From Flammeovirgaceae bacterium (GTDB taxonomy: Bacteria; Bacteroidota; Bacteroidia; Cytophagales; Cyclobacteriaceae), in the NCBI GenBank assembly GCA_002691385.1, contig NZHT01000061.1:1-37474 (forward strand): a DNA stretch of 37,474 bases, read 5' to 3'. The notes beneath the pieces are model-generated. The model did not search any database. It saw only the letters and a list, made by a program, of their open reading frames with translations, and was not told the DNA's origin. The position numbers and the translations under genes were made by a program. Shown in pieces: positions 25,887 to 35,400 of this stretch; positions within the stretch are counted from its first letter, which is position 1, and every line of letters begins with the position of its first letter.

Positions 25887-27179
25887 ATGGCTTCTATTGA
25901 AATGACAATGCCCAAAATGGGTGAAAGTGTAATGGAAGGTACTATTTTATCATGGTTGAAGAAGGTTGGTGATCCCATAGGTGAAGATGAATCTGTTCTC
26001 GAAGTTGCCACTGATAAAGTAGATACCGAAATTCCCTCCACCCATTCTGGTATTCTTAAGGAAATACTGGCAGAAGAAGGAGATATCATTCAAGTTGGCA
26101 AGCCTATAGCCATCATTGAAATATTAACTGATGATTTGGCCCCCCTCAATAGCCAACCCATTGAAAGATCGGAAGTGGAGGAACAAAAAATTGTGATTGA
26201 TATTGATCAAGGCATAAATCAAGAAAATAATGACACTCCACTGAGAAACTCTCTCCAACGTCGATTCTATTCTCCGTTGATTCGCAATATCGCAAGACAA
26301 GAGCAAATAGATCTCAGCGAACTTGAAAATATAGCTGGATCAGGTAAAGAGGGTAGATTGAGCAAGCAAGATGTGTTAAATTACTTAAGCTCAAGGAAAC
26401 CACAATCAAATTCCATTGTTGATGAAATACTTGATAGCCCCATAAATGATGCGCCCCTGACACTGTCAGGTCAAGATGAAATTATAGAGATGGATCGGAT
26501 GCGAAAAATAATTGCTTCACGCATGATTGAATCTAAATCCATTTCTGCCCATGTGACTTCTTTTGTTGAAACAGACATGAGTATCATTGTTTCCTGGAGA
26601 AACAAATTCAAAGAAAAATTCAAGGCATCATCAGGTCAATCGTTAACTTTTACCCCTATCATTATTGAGGCAGTAGTAAAAGCTATAAAAGATCATCCTA
26701 TGATTAATATACAAGTTCAAAAGGATCAAATTATTAAAAAAGGCAATATTAACATAGGTGTAGCCGTAGCACTTCCTTCAGGAAACCTCATCGTACCTGT
26801 TATTAAAAATGCGGAACTACTTGATCTTAAATCCCTAGTTATGACAGTAAATGATCTGGCCCATAGAGCAAGAACTAATGCACTGAAACCAGATGAATTA
26901 GACGGTGGCACATTTACCATTTCCAACGTAGGTTCATTTGGCAACGTTATGGGCACACCAATTATCATGCAACCTCAGGTTGCCATTATGGCCATAGGTG
27001 CCATACAAAAAAAACCTGCTGTTATCGAAACTCCTGAAGGTGATTTTATAGGTATCCGTCATAAAATGTTTTTGTCCCATAGCTATGACCATCGCGTCGT
27101 CGATGGCTCTCTGGGTGGCAGTTTTGTTAGAAGTGTCGCCAACTATCTTGAAAAATTTGACGTTAAAAGGTCTATTTAG
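25887..27179 (+). CDS. Dihydrolipoamide acyltransferase (E2) of a 2-oxo-acid dehydrogenase complex
   Basis: A 430-residue E2 subunit with the classical order: one lipoyl domain (1-80, lipoyl Lys44 in A-T-D-K-V-D-T), an acidic linker, a peripheral-subunit-binding domain (about 128-167, S-P-L-I-R-N-I-A through G-S-G-K-E-G-R-L), and the catalytic domain (about 195-430) with H402 and D406 in D-H-R-V-V-D-G. E2 transfers acyl groups from lipoate to CoA and forms the complex core. The single lipoyl domain and G-E-S-V-M-E-G-T-I-L near the N-terminus fit branched-chain 2-oxo acid or odhB/sucB-type E2 proteins; no E1 or E3 gene is adjacent, so the substrate is undecided. Confidence 0.94.
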   Translation: MASIEMTMPKMGESVMEGTILSWLKKVGDPIGEDESVLEVATDKVDTEIPSTHSGILKEILAEEGDIIQVGKPIAIIEILTDDLAPLNSQPIERSEVEEQKIVIDIDQGINQENNDTPLRNSLQRRFYSPLIRNIARQEQIDLSELENIAGSGKEGRLSKQDVLNYLSSRKPQSNSIVDEILDSPINDAPLTLSGQDEIIEMDRMRKIIASRMIESKSISAHVTSFVETDMSIIVSWRNKFKEKFKASSGQSLTFTPIIIEAVVKAIKDHPMINIQVQKDQIIKKGNINIGVAVALPSGNLIVPVIKNAELLDLKSLVMTVNDLAHRARTNALKPDELDGGTFTISNVGSFGNVMGTPIIMQPQVAIMAIGAIQKKPAVIETPEGDFIGIRHKMFLSHSYDHRVVDGSLGGSFVRSVANYLEKFDVKRSI

Positions 27180-27323
27180 CTCCTTTTCTAGACAAAAATA
27201 GGCTAAAATTAGACTAAATGAGTGCAGAAGCATAAGAAGCTAAGATACTTTTTTAAAACAGGAAAATGTGTGTTTTATACAATAGTTGGACTTCTCTGTT
27301 ATACATAAAAAGTAAAACCAACC

Positions 27324-27331
27324 TATCTTTG
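27324..27331 (+). promoter_or_regulatory. Bacteroidota -7 box (TATCTTTG) before the LpxR-like gene
   Basis: Perfect TAnnTTTG match that ends six bases before the ATG at 27338, so the message would be leaderless or nearly so. It is the same eight-base string as the boxes before miaB and the E2 gene. No matching -33 TTG at normal spacing. Confidence 0.4.
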
Positions 27332-27337
27332 ATTTTT

Positions 27338-28279
27338 ATGTATAAATTGGTTTGGTTTTGTATATTCCTTCTAGCAACGTTCCTTATTAGAGCGCAAGAC
27401 ACGGTAAATATTTACACCAAAGAACTCAGGTTAACCATCGATAATGATGTCTTCACCTCTCTAGAAAGAGATCAGTACTACAGCTCTGGCCTCTACCTTG
27501 ACTACCGTTGGCTCAGTAAGAAAAGAGTCAACAAAAATAAAATCATAAATTCAATCTCATTTCATCAACAAATTTATACACCAAGAAGGGTGTCTTGGAA
27601 TGATCCTGAAGACTTTGATCGACCCTATGCAGGCCTCTTGGGATTAACTTTCAATAAAGAATTTTATTTCAAGAAAAATGACTATCTAAAAACAAGTTTT
27701 GAACTTGGATTAATGGGGCCCAATACGCTGACCGACAACTTTCAAATTACCTGGCATAACATATTGAATATTCCCATACCTGCTGGTTGGGAATACCAAA
27801 TCGCCAATAGTCCCTTGATTAATTTTCATGCTTCCTATGCCCAGCAACTGATGGGCAATGAAACATTAGATCTCTATTCCGAATCGGATCTATCCATAGG
27901 GACCATATTTAATCAATTTTCTCAAAAGGTATTGGTGAGATTTAGTTTGTTAAAAAATTTAACTGGATCTACCTTATTTGGAGGGAATTTAGGTGACCTA
28001 TCGTCTATAAAGAGCACTAAAAAAATCATAGAAAGTTATTTTTTTTATGCTCCTGGATTTATTTATAATGCCTACAATGCTACCATTGAAGGCAATTTTA
28101 TTGGACCTCGAAGCCCACATACTGAAATAGCAAAATCATGGATAATTCAAAATCAAATCGGTTTTGCTTTAAGTTGGACGCGATTTGACCTTCTTACTAC
28201 TTATTATTTTAAAACCAAAGAAACCCTTGATGCAGAAGCTCACCAATATGTAGGCATTACACTCAATAATCGATTCTAA
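27338..28279 (+). CDS. LpxR-like lipid A 3'-O-deacylase (DUF2219 family)
   Basis: A 313-residue outer-membrane barrel protein with a signal peptide ending I-R-A-Q. The family motifs align with LpxR: L-T-I-D-N-D-V-F (N36, D37), a D-x-Y-Y-S-S-G segment (D45, S50), R-P-Y-A-G near 95, E-L-G-L-M-G-P near 122, and Q-I-T-W-H with H140, followed by the typical P-A-G-W-E-Y-Q. In Salmonella LpxR the corresponding Asn, Asp, Ser/Thr and His are catalytic and remove the 3' acyloxyacyl chain of lipid A, using calcium. ATG 27338 was chosen because it begins the signal peptide; the frame extends to 27266 with no signal-like start. Its stop overlaps the next ATG (TAATG), so the two are translationally coupled. 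Confidence 0.87.
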   Translation: MYKLVWFCIFLLATFLIRAQDTVNIYTKELRLTIDNDVFTSLERDQYYSSGLYLDYRWLSKKRVNKNKIINSISFHQQIYTPRRVSWNDPEDFDRPYAGLLGLTFNKEFYFKKNDYLKTSFELGLMGPNTLTDNFQITWHNILNIPIPAGWEYQIANSPLINFHASYAQQLMGNETLDLYSESDLSIGTIFNQFSQKVLVRFSLLKNLTGSTLFGGNLGDLSSIKSTKKIIESYFFYAPGFIYNAYNATIEGNFIGPRSPHTEIAKSWIIQNQIGFALSWTRFDLLTTYYFKTKETLDAEAHQYVGITLNNRF

Positions 28280-31176
28280 TGAAACAAATAAATTTTATCA
28301 TTTCGTTTATCCTACTTGCCAATGGATTAATGGCTCAGTCTTATTTTATAGGACTTAATCCACCCTCTATCCAATGGAAATATATAGAAAATGATGTGGC
28401 AAAGATTATCTATGCGGAAGGCATATATAGCCAAGCCGCACGAATTGCCGATGTCATTCAAAAACTCAGCGACAGCAGTTACTTTTCTCTAGGTTCGAAA
28501 AAAGAGCAAGTAAGCATCATTCTTCAGAATCAATCTATTACTCCCAATGCATTTGTCGGTGTGGGTCCTTTTCGATCAGAATTTTATACCAATCCACCAC
28601 AAAACAATTTTGGCGGAGCCGTTGAATGGAATGACCTATTAGCCATTCACGAATATCGACATGTGCAGCAATTTCAAAATGCGCGAATTGGAGTCGTAAA
28701 GGCGGCCTATTCAGTCTTTGGTGATTATTTTTGGAGTTCACTGGCACACTTAATTATGCCTCCTTGGTTTTTTGAAGGAGATGCAGTTTTCACTGAGACC
28801 GCCTTAAGTAATGCAGGGCGAGGCCGAATGCCCTATTTTGAAGGTCAATATCGTGCCCTTTTGCTTACTGGGGCGTCGTTGAATTATGAAAAAAACAGTG
28901 CTGGATCCTATAAAAAACTGATTCCCAATATTTATAATATGGGTTATCATCTTACGGCATCTCTGAATCTAGATTACGGTGAAAACATCATGGGGAATCT
29001 ATTTCAGGAGGCTTTGAAATCAAGTTTTCTTTCCTTTTACCCTTTTAGTAAAAGCTTAAAAAAGCACACGGGCATGCGGACCCCAAAATATTATGAAGCT
29101 ACCTTTTCAAAACTAAAAAAAGAATGGGAGCAAAAAGCAACTAAAATTGAAATTACAGAAGCCAAAAAGCTAAATAATAAAGTAAAAAAATCTTTTACTA
29201 ACTACACTCATCCCAACTATATTGATATCCAAACTCTAATAGCAGAAAAGGCTGGTTTCAATGAAATTCCGACATTTTACCGCATCCAAATAGATGGATC
29301 AGAAAACCGTATTACGCGTCCTGGGTTTTATTCTCCATCCAATGCCCAACTAAGTATCAATAAATCCTCTCTCATTTGGACCGAAAAAGCCTTCGACCCA
29401 CGATGGGGAAATGTGGAATACAGTAATATAATTAGATATGATCTCACCCAACAATTAAAAAAGCAGCTAACCCTTAAAGCACGCTATTTTGCTCCGGAAA
29501 TAAATAATGATGGGGATAAAATTGTTGCTGTACATGCCCCTACTAACCAAGGATATGAGCTTCATATCCTCAATGCTCAAAATGGCCATTTGGATCAAAA
29601 AATTGATAATGAAGATCAATATCAATATGCCTTCCCCACATGGATAGATGAAACGAATATCGCCACAGTAGTACGAAAATCAGGGAAAAATGCAATCCAA
29701 ATCATTCATCTTGGCACAGGAAAAAGTCATCTGATCACACCTTGGTGGAGCGAAAAAATAGCCCATTTAAAATCTTACCAAAATTACATTTACTTTGATG
29801 GGATTTTCAATGGCATAGACAATATTTATGCCTGTTCAATTGAGGATCAGGAGGTTCATCAAGTAACTTCTACCCTATTCGGTGCCATCCAACCTGACAT
29901 TTCTCCAGATGGCAAAATGTTAGCCTACAGTGCATATTCAAATATGGGTTATGACATCCAAACCACTCCGCTGATAAAAGAAAATTGGAAACTTATGGAA
30001 ATTGTAGAAAATTCATTAATTGATTATTTTAAACCAATGTTCAAAGATAATATTCTTGAAAATGTCTCCAAGCAATCTTATGAAGAGCAATCTTATCCAA
30101 CTACAGATCGATTTCAACTACACAGCCGATTATTGTCTTATGTACCGCCAAATTTGATATTTAACGTGTATGGAGACAATAAGATGAGTAATTTATCTGG
30201 TATAGGTACCTATCAATATAATTTAAATGAAAAGAGTGGTTCGTGGTCTTCGAAGTTACAATGGGCAAAATATTATCCTATTTTTACATTAGAAATGGCT
30301 CGAAAATATAGAAACAGCTATGTTCCAGTTTACTTCGAAAATGATGAAAATGATGAAATTACTCCTAATCTGGAAACAAGAAATCAAAACTGGACTGAAA
30401 ATGATCTAGGCCTTGGCATGAAATTACCATTCAATTTAACAACAGGTAATTTTTATAATTTTGTTGAAATTGATCAATTTTTGCGCCAACATTGGGTAAA
30501 CTATGATCTAGAAGAAACAGGAAAAGATGAATCTTTTGGGAGCTATGAATTAGATCTTAAAATGCGTTTTACCCTACGGCAAGCTTATCAGCACCTATAT
30601 CCAAGAATGGGGTTTTTGTTTCAATCAAATTTTCAAAAAAGTATTGGGACAACTTCAAATGCATCGCATAATTTTTTAGTTAATAGTAGGCTATATCTAC
30701 CCGGAATCTTTAAAAATCACAGCTTCTTCTCCGAAATAGATTATCATTCAGAACCCTTTACCGCACAATATAAGTTTTTAGACAATTTCAGGTACCCTAG
30801 AGGTTACGGTAAACTAATTCATGATCAAATCCATCGAATTGGTCTCAATTATGCTTTCCCTATTTGCTATCCTGATTTAGCTATAGGCCCCTTGATTTTT
30901 ATTAAAAGAGTTAAGGCAAACTTATTTTATGATTACGCAAGAGTAATTTTAAATAATACTGACGTCGATGCTCTTACCCCCCTCACCTCGGTTACATTTA
31001 ATGGAAGTGTACCCTACGCGGAAGACATTTACAAATCGACGGGCATCGAGCTAACCTTTGATATACGAACCCTTCGATTAATTGATTTTGATATAGGCAT
31101 GAGATTCTCTTATCCATTAAAGACCACAGAATATAGCCATACTGTTGAGTTTATTTTAAGCTCAATTAGTTTTTAA
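28279..31176 (+). CDS. HExxH peptidase-like / beta-propeller / outer-membrane barrel protein
   Basis: A 965-residue exported protein (signal peptide ending M-A-Q). Residues ~20-290 look like a gluzincin metallopeptidase domain: A-I-H-E-Y-R-H-V-Q-Q-F gives H124, E125 and H128, and P-P-W-F-F-E-G-D-A gives a likely third ligand E166, the spacing and W-x-x-E-G-x-A context of peptidase MA-like families. Residues ~330-600 contain TolB/WD40-like blades (F-A-P-E-I-N-N-D-G-D-K-I, I-Q-P-D-I-S-P-D-G-K-M-L-A-Y-S). From ~620 to the C-terminal Phe965 alternating aromatic strands resemble an outer-membrane beta-barrel. Homologues are usually annotated only as hypothetical or TolB-like. Overlapping ATG with the LpxR-like gene suggests joint action at the outer membrane; substrate unknown. 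Confidence 0.75.
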   Translation: MKQINFIISFILLANGLMAQSYFIGLNPPSIQWKYIENDVAKIIYAEGIYSQAARIADVIQKLSDSSYFSLGSKKEQVSIILQNQSITPNAFVGVGPFRSEFYTNPPQNNFGGAVEWNDLLAIHEYRHVQQFQNARIGVVKAAYSVFGDYFWSSLAHLIMPPWFFEGDAVFTETALSNAGRGRMPYFEGQYRALLLTGASLNYEKNSAGSYKKLIPNIYNMGYHLTASLNLDYGENIMGNLFQEALKSSFLSFYPFSKSLKKHTGMRTPKYYEATFSKLKKEWEQKATKIEITEAKKLNNKVKKSFTNYTHPNYIDIQTLIAEKAGFNEIPTFYRIQIDGSENRITRPGFYSPSNAQLSINKSSLIWTEKAFDPRWGNVEYSNIIRYDLTQQLKKQLTLKARYFAPEINNDGDKIVAVHAPTNQGYELHILNAQNGHLDQKIDNEDQYQYAFPTWIDETNIATVVRKSGKNAIQIIHLGTGKSHLITPWWSEKIAHLKSYQNYIYFDGIFNGIDNIYACSIEDQEVHQVTSTLFGAIQPDISPDGKMLAYSAYSNMGYDIQTTPLIKENWKLMEIVENSLIDYFKPMFKDNILENVSKQSYEEQSYPTTDRFQLHSRLLSYVPPNLIFNVYGDNKMSNLSGIGTYQYNLNEKSGSWSSKLQWAKYYPIFTLEMARKYRNSYVPVYFENDENDEITPNLETRNQNWTENDLGLGMKLPFNLTTGNFYNFVEIDQFLRQHWVNYDLEETGKDESFGSYELDLKMRFTLRQAYQHLYPRMGFLFQSNFQKSIGTTSNASHNFLVNSRLYLPGIFKNHSFFSEIDYHSEPFTAQYKFLDNFRYPRGYGKLIHDQIHRIGLNYAFPICYPDLAIGPLIFIKRVKANLFYDYARVILNNTDVDALTPLTSVTFNGSVPYAEDIYKSTGIELTFDIRTLRLIDFDIGMRFSYPLKTTEYSHTVEFILSSISF

Positions 31177-31381
31177 TAAATATTACTATTTTCGGTATAT
31201 TGAATAATATGGATTAATCGCTAAAACTCTTAATAAAATACTTTGGATTGATAGTCTTAAGATGCATTTGGGACTGACCCATTTTAATCCAAAACCTCAT
31301 ATTTGTGAGTAAAATCAAATGAGGAGGTAATAGAAGCTTTTTCTAAGACCCACCGACTTTACAATTAGAATCAGGGCATAA
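31177..31381. other. Intergenic region after the HExxH/barrel gene
   Basis: About 205 bases without a gene. An imperfect inverted repeat (CCTCATATTTG at 31295-31305, CAAATGAGG at 31316-31324, one-base bulge) could form a hairpin, but no T-run follows, so it is not a standard terminator. The next element is the strong terminator at 31382. Confidence 0.4.
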
Positions 31382-31408
31382 AAAAGTCCTCTATTTAGGA
31401 GGACTTTT
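31382..31408 (-). terminator. Rho-independent terminator downstream of the secreted alpha/beta protein gene
   Basis: Ten-base-pair perfect stem (AAAAGTCCTC at 31382-31391, GAGGACTTTT at 31399-31408) with a seven-base loop. Read on the minus strand it is followed by a T-run and lies 22 bases past the stop of the minus-strand gene. It can also act on plus-strand read-through from the convergent barrel gene. Confidence 0.88.
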
Positions 31409-31429
31409 AAATTTATTTTTAGAGGTGAA

Positions 31430-32182
31430 TTAATTCATATTAGGAAGCATTGATTCAACGAGTTCAAGAGTTTGAACTTGTTGACCAACAATCATTTCAA
31501 TAGATTCACGGAAAGCCCTTCGATCATAATTCCAAGAATTTGCCCCAAATTTCTTATTGTACTCTTGCTCCCAAGTAGTGTCAAATTCATTTGATTTTCT
31601 ACCGTATTGATCAAAGCCAATAAATGTCGTGGTTAAGTTCCAATTTCCTCCAGATATCATGCTCAATATAATTCTTCTGTCCTCAGGTCTCCGCTCTCCA
31701 TATATACCTCCAATTCTATCAAGCCACCTTCTAAAATCATCCCATCTATCTGGTTTTACAAGATAATCTGTTTGAGTAAGATATTTTGAAGGTCCTTCAC
31801 CTTCTTTGATATTCATATCTCCCCATTTCATTCTTGTCCATCTCTGAGGCCCTCCAATAGCATCAGCATATTCTGCAACATTCTCTTGCCAATATTTTAA
31901 TTCTTCAGACCTATCTTTATCATAATCCGCCAAAGATTGCCAAGGCATCATTCTTACATATTGGCCAGTATTGGGTCCAGTCACCACTTTAAATGTGACG
32001 ATTGTATTGTCTTTAGATGAGTTAAATTTTTTTGTCTTTTTTCCTGCCGCTTTTTCAAATTGTTCTGTCATTCCAGCTTTAGGTTTATAAATCCAAGTAT
32101 TCCAATATTCCCAATTTTCACGTTGCTGTGAAAAGGCATTAAGACTAAAAAACGTAAGTGCAATTATTAAGAAATTTTTCAT
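31430..32182 (-). CDS. Secreted protein of unknown function, possible tandem alpha/beta-barrel (ferredoxin-like) fold
   Basis: A 250-residue exported protein; the signal peptide M-K-N-F-L-I-I-A-L-T ends F-S-Q-Q. Start ATG at 32182 was preferred to one at 32212 because the latter lies inside a palindrome and puts ten extra residues before the signal peptide. Two halves look related: each begins with a strand such as Y-W-N-T-W-I-Y-K-P-K-A-G-M or T-D-Y-L-V-K-P-D-R-W, followed by an E/F-rich helix and further strands, as in dimeric alpha/beta-barrel (NIPSNAP/Dabb-like) proteins. That fold is a guess from pattern. It is Trp- and Arg-rich. Divergent from the propeller gene; the shared region contains two palindromes. 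Confidence 0.7.
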   Translation of the reverse strand: MKNFLIIALTFFSLNAFSQQRENWEYWNTWIYKPKAGMTEQFEKAAGKKTKKFNSSKDNTIVTFKVVTGPNTGQYVRMMPWQSLADYDKDRSEELKYWQENVAEYADAIGGPQRWTRMKWGDMNIKEGEGPSKYLTQTDYLVKPDRWDDFRRWLDRIGGIYGERRPEDRRIILSMISGGNWNLTTTFIGFDQYGRKSNEFDTTWEQEYNKKFGANSWNYDRRAFRESIEMIVGQQVQTLELVESMLPNMN

Positions 32183-32188
32183 TTTAAA

Positions 32189-32222
32189 TTGATTTAGTTG
32201 TTTGATATTCAAACTAAATCAA
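32189..32222 (-). promoter_or_regulatory. Long palindrome in the 5' leader of the secreted alpha/beta protein gene
   Basis: TTGATTTAG (32189-32197) pairs with CTAAATCAA (32214-32222); inside, TTTGA (32201-32205) pairs with TCAAA (32209-32213) around TAT, with a three-base bulge. Fourteen base pairs in all, beginning six bases upstream of the ATG. It could be an RNA hairpin shielding the start of the message or a two-fold operator. No T-run follows, so it is not a terminator. Confidence 0.5.
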
Positions 32223-32285
32223 GTTATAAACTAATTACAAATGATTATTTTATTTTTTAACTGGACTTCTTCAAGCCTATGCTGT

Positions 32286-32293
32286 CAAATATA
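32286..32293 (-). promoter_or_regulatory. Bacteroidota -7 box (TATATTTG) for the secreted alpha/beta protein gene
   Basis: On the minus strand TATATTTG fits TAnnTTTG exactly. It would give a leader of about 97 bases that includes the palindrome at 32189-32222. The Fur-like palindrome at 32310-32333 would then cover the -33 region. Confidence 0.35.
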
Positions 32294-32309
32294 TTATTCT
32301 TATTACCTT

Positions 32310-32333
32310 TATTAATGATAATTATCATTAATA
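32310..32333. promoter_or_regulatory. Perfect 24-base palindrome resembling a Fur box
   Basis: Arms TATTAATGATAA and TTATCATTAATA are exact reverse complements without a spacer. Hand alignment to the 19-base Fur consensus (GATAATGATAATCATTATC) gives 14 matches, centred on TGATAATTATCA. It lies about 100 bases before the plus-strand propeller gene and 128 before the minus-strand gene, so one bound repressor could control both. Iron control is an inference; the palindrome itself is directly visible. Confidence 0.5.
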
Positions 32334-32432
32334 CAAATCTCAATTTGATCCATAGCTAACAATAAAAAAGTACAATTTATTCTTTTTGCTGACATATGAA
32401 TAAATCGAACTCATGTATAACCCAAATGATTT

Positions 32433-35400
32433 ATGGAAAATTTTAAAAAAAAATATTTTAGCCTTTTAATCACATTACTTGTTCCGCTGCTCTCTCTAGC
32501 ACAGAAAATTGATAACGACATGATTAAAGATATGCAGTTTAGGCATATCGGTCCTATTGGTAATAGGTTGACTTCAGTGACAGGAGTTTCCAATCACCCT
32601 ATGATATATTATGTGGGTGCAGCTGCAGGAGGCGTATGGAAAACAGTTGATGGCGGATTAAACTGGAAGCCCATATTTGATGATCAAGAAGTTCATTCTA
32701 TTGGAGCAATAGCAATAGCACCCTCTGATCCTATGACGGTTTATGTGGGTACAGGAGAGAGTTCTATCCGATCTAATATATCCTTGGGTAATGGTGTGTA
32801 TAAATCTGAAGATGGCGGGGAAACATGGAAACATTTAGGCTTAAAAAAATCAGGTAGAATTAGTAGGATTGTTGTTCATCCAGATAATCCAGATCTCGTT
32901 TACGTAGGTGCTTTAGGCCATGCTTATACACCCCAAAAAGAACGAGGATTATATATGAGTGATGATGGAGGGGTTTCTTGGAAACACACTTTGTATATAG
33001 ATGACAATACTGGAATATCTGACATTGTGATGGACCCCAATAATTCACGAGTATTATTCGCAGGTGCTTGGCAATTAAAGCTTAAAACATGGATTCGGGT
33101 AAGTGGAGGTCCCGGTAGCGGTATTTTTAAGTCAACTGATGGTGGTTTGTCATGGAACAAACTCAAAGATAATGGATTACCAAAAAAGGATGTGGGGAAA
33201 ATTGCACTAGCCATGACGCCGGCCTCTCCGGATAGATTATATGCGCTCATCGAAACAGGAGATGGTGTACCATATCAGGGAGAAGAGACAGAGTCTGGAG
33301 AGCTTTGGAGATCTGAAGATAATGGTAAAACTTTTAAACTCATTAACTCCAACCGAGATTTAGGTTCTAGACAAGCTTATTACACCAGAACAACGGCTTC
33401 TCCAGATAATACAAATGAGATATATTTTATAAGTCATAGATTCTCATCAAGTATCGATGGAGGAATTTCTTTGGAAAATCGCTCGCAACTTTCCACACCA
33501 AATTGGGATCATCATGAAATGTGGATAGATCCAAATAATGGAGATAGGATGGCAGTTGCTGGAGATGGAGGGATTTCCATTTCTCAGAACAGAGGTAAAT
33601 CATGGCTAAGGACATTTTTACCTATTGCCCAACTTTACCATGTAAACACTGACAATTCAGTGCCCTACAATGTTTTAACCAATAGGCAAGATGGCCCATC
33701 GATGAAAGGGCCCAGTAGAAGTAGAACAGGAAATTGGTTTGGACCAGGTATGATCCAATCCGGTATGTGGAGAGAAGTTGGTGGGGGTGAAAGCGGGTTT
33801 GCAACAGCAGATCCAAAAAATCCAGATATCGTATGGTCTAGTGCCTCAGGATTTGGACCTTTAGGAGGAATTGTGACCAGATACGATGAAAAAACAAAAC
33901 AGTACAGACAGCTAGAAGTCTGGCCAGAATTTACGGCAGGGAGTCATGCATCATTGTTAAAATACAGATTTCAATGGACCTTCCCACTTTTGATATCTCC
34001 ACATGACAATAAAACAGTTTATGTTACTAGTCAATATGTTCACAAAACGACAAATGATGGCCAATCATGGGAGGTAATTAGTCCTGATCTATCCCTAGAT
34101 GATGAAAAAATGCAAGAATTTTCAGGTGGTCTTACAGGAGATAATATAGCTGTTGAATATGCCAATGTCATTTATGCTTTTGATGAGTCTCCCGTTCAAA
34201 AAGGTGTATTTTGGGCAGGAACAAATGACGGTTTGGTTCATATTAGCCAAGACGATGGGAACATATGGAATAATGTAACTAAAAATATTCCTGATCTTCC
34301 TAAATATGGCGTGGTTAGGAACATTGAAGCTTCGAAGTGGCATGTCGGTAAAGCTTATCTAACTATAGATTTTCACCAAACAGGGAATTTTGCTCCTTAT
34401 GTATATAAAACAGAAAATTTTGGAAAATCATGGAAAAAAATCACCCAAGGAATTAAAGAAGGAAATCTAAGCTATACAAGATGCATAAGAGAAGATCCAG
34501 TTAAAGAAGGACTCTTATATCTAGGCACGGAAAACACCTTGTATTTTTCATTTGATGATGGCGAGCATTGGCAAAAAATGATGTCTAATTTACCTCATAC
34601 TCCTATGTATTGGATCGATATTCAAGAACATTTTAATGACTTGGTTGTAGGGACTTATGGTAGAGGCATTTGGATATTAGATGACCTTTCACCTTTTCAG
34701 CAGATGAACAAGAGTATTGTTAAACAAAAGATGCACCTATTCGACCTAAAACCCTCTTATAGGTTTCACAACATAACGAGTAGTCTTCAAATGTTCCCTG
34801 AGGCGTCAACGGGCACTGACCCTCCCAGTGGTGCCTCGATTAATTATTGGTTGCGAGAAAAGCAAGACGTAGAAATTGTTATTTTAAATACTGAAAATGA
34901 CACAATAAAAATCATCAAAGACGAAGGAAAAAAAGGATTTAATAGAGTTTGGTGGGATTTTCAAGGTGAAAGTACGAATGAAATTACTTTGAGAACCAAA
35001 CCTTTGTACGCTGAATGGGCATCTTTAGATAAAAATCGAGAGCGAAAAGTTCCGTTTAATTTGTCAATAATGGCTCCTCCCGGAACTTACAATGTGCATT
35101 TAAAAATGGGTGATGAAGTAATGTCTAAAAAACTTCAAGTAATTAAAGATCCTCATTCTGAAGGTACCTTAGAAGATATCAATCTCCAAAATATATTAAT
35201 GAAAAAAATCTATGTGGATTTAAACTTAACTGCCAATTACATCAATTCAATGGAAATCGCTCGGAGACAATTGCTTGATTTGAAATCAATACTTTCAAAT
35301 ACCAATCAAAAGGAAGCATTAATAGAATTGGTAGATAGTTTAGAATTGGATTTTTTGAATATAGAAAAAAAATTGATACAGCTAAAAACAACAGGAACAG

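Noticed and set aside
31264-31285. GGGACTGACCC string near 31270 as an insertion sequence end
   Set aside because: Only one copy is visible, with no second terminal repeat, no target duplication and no transposase remnant nearby.
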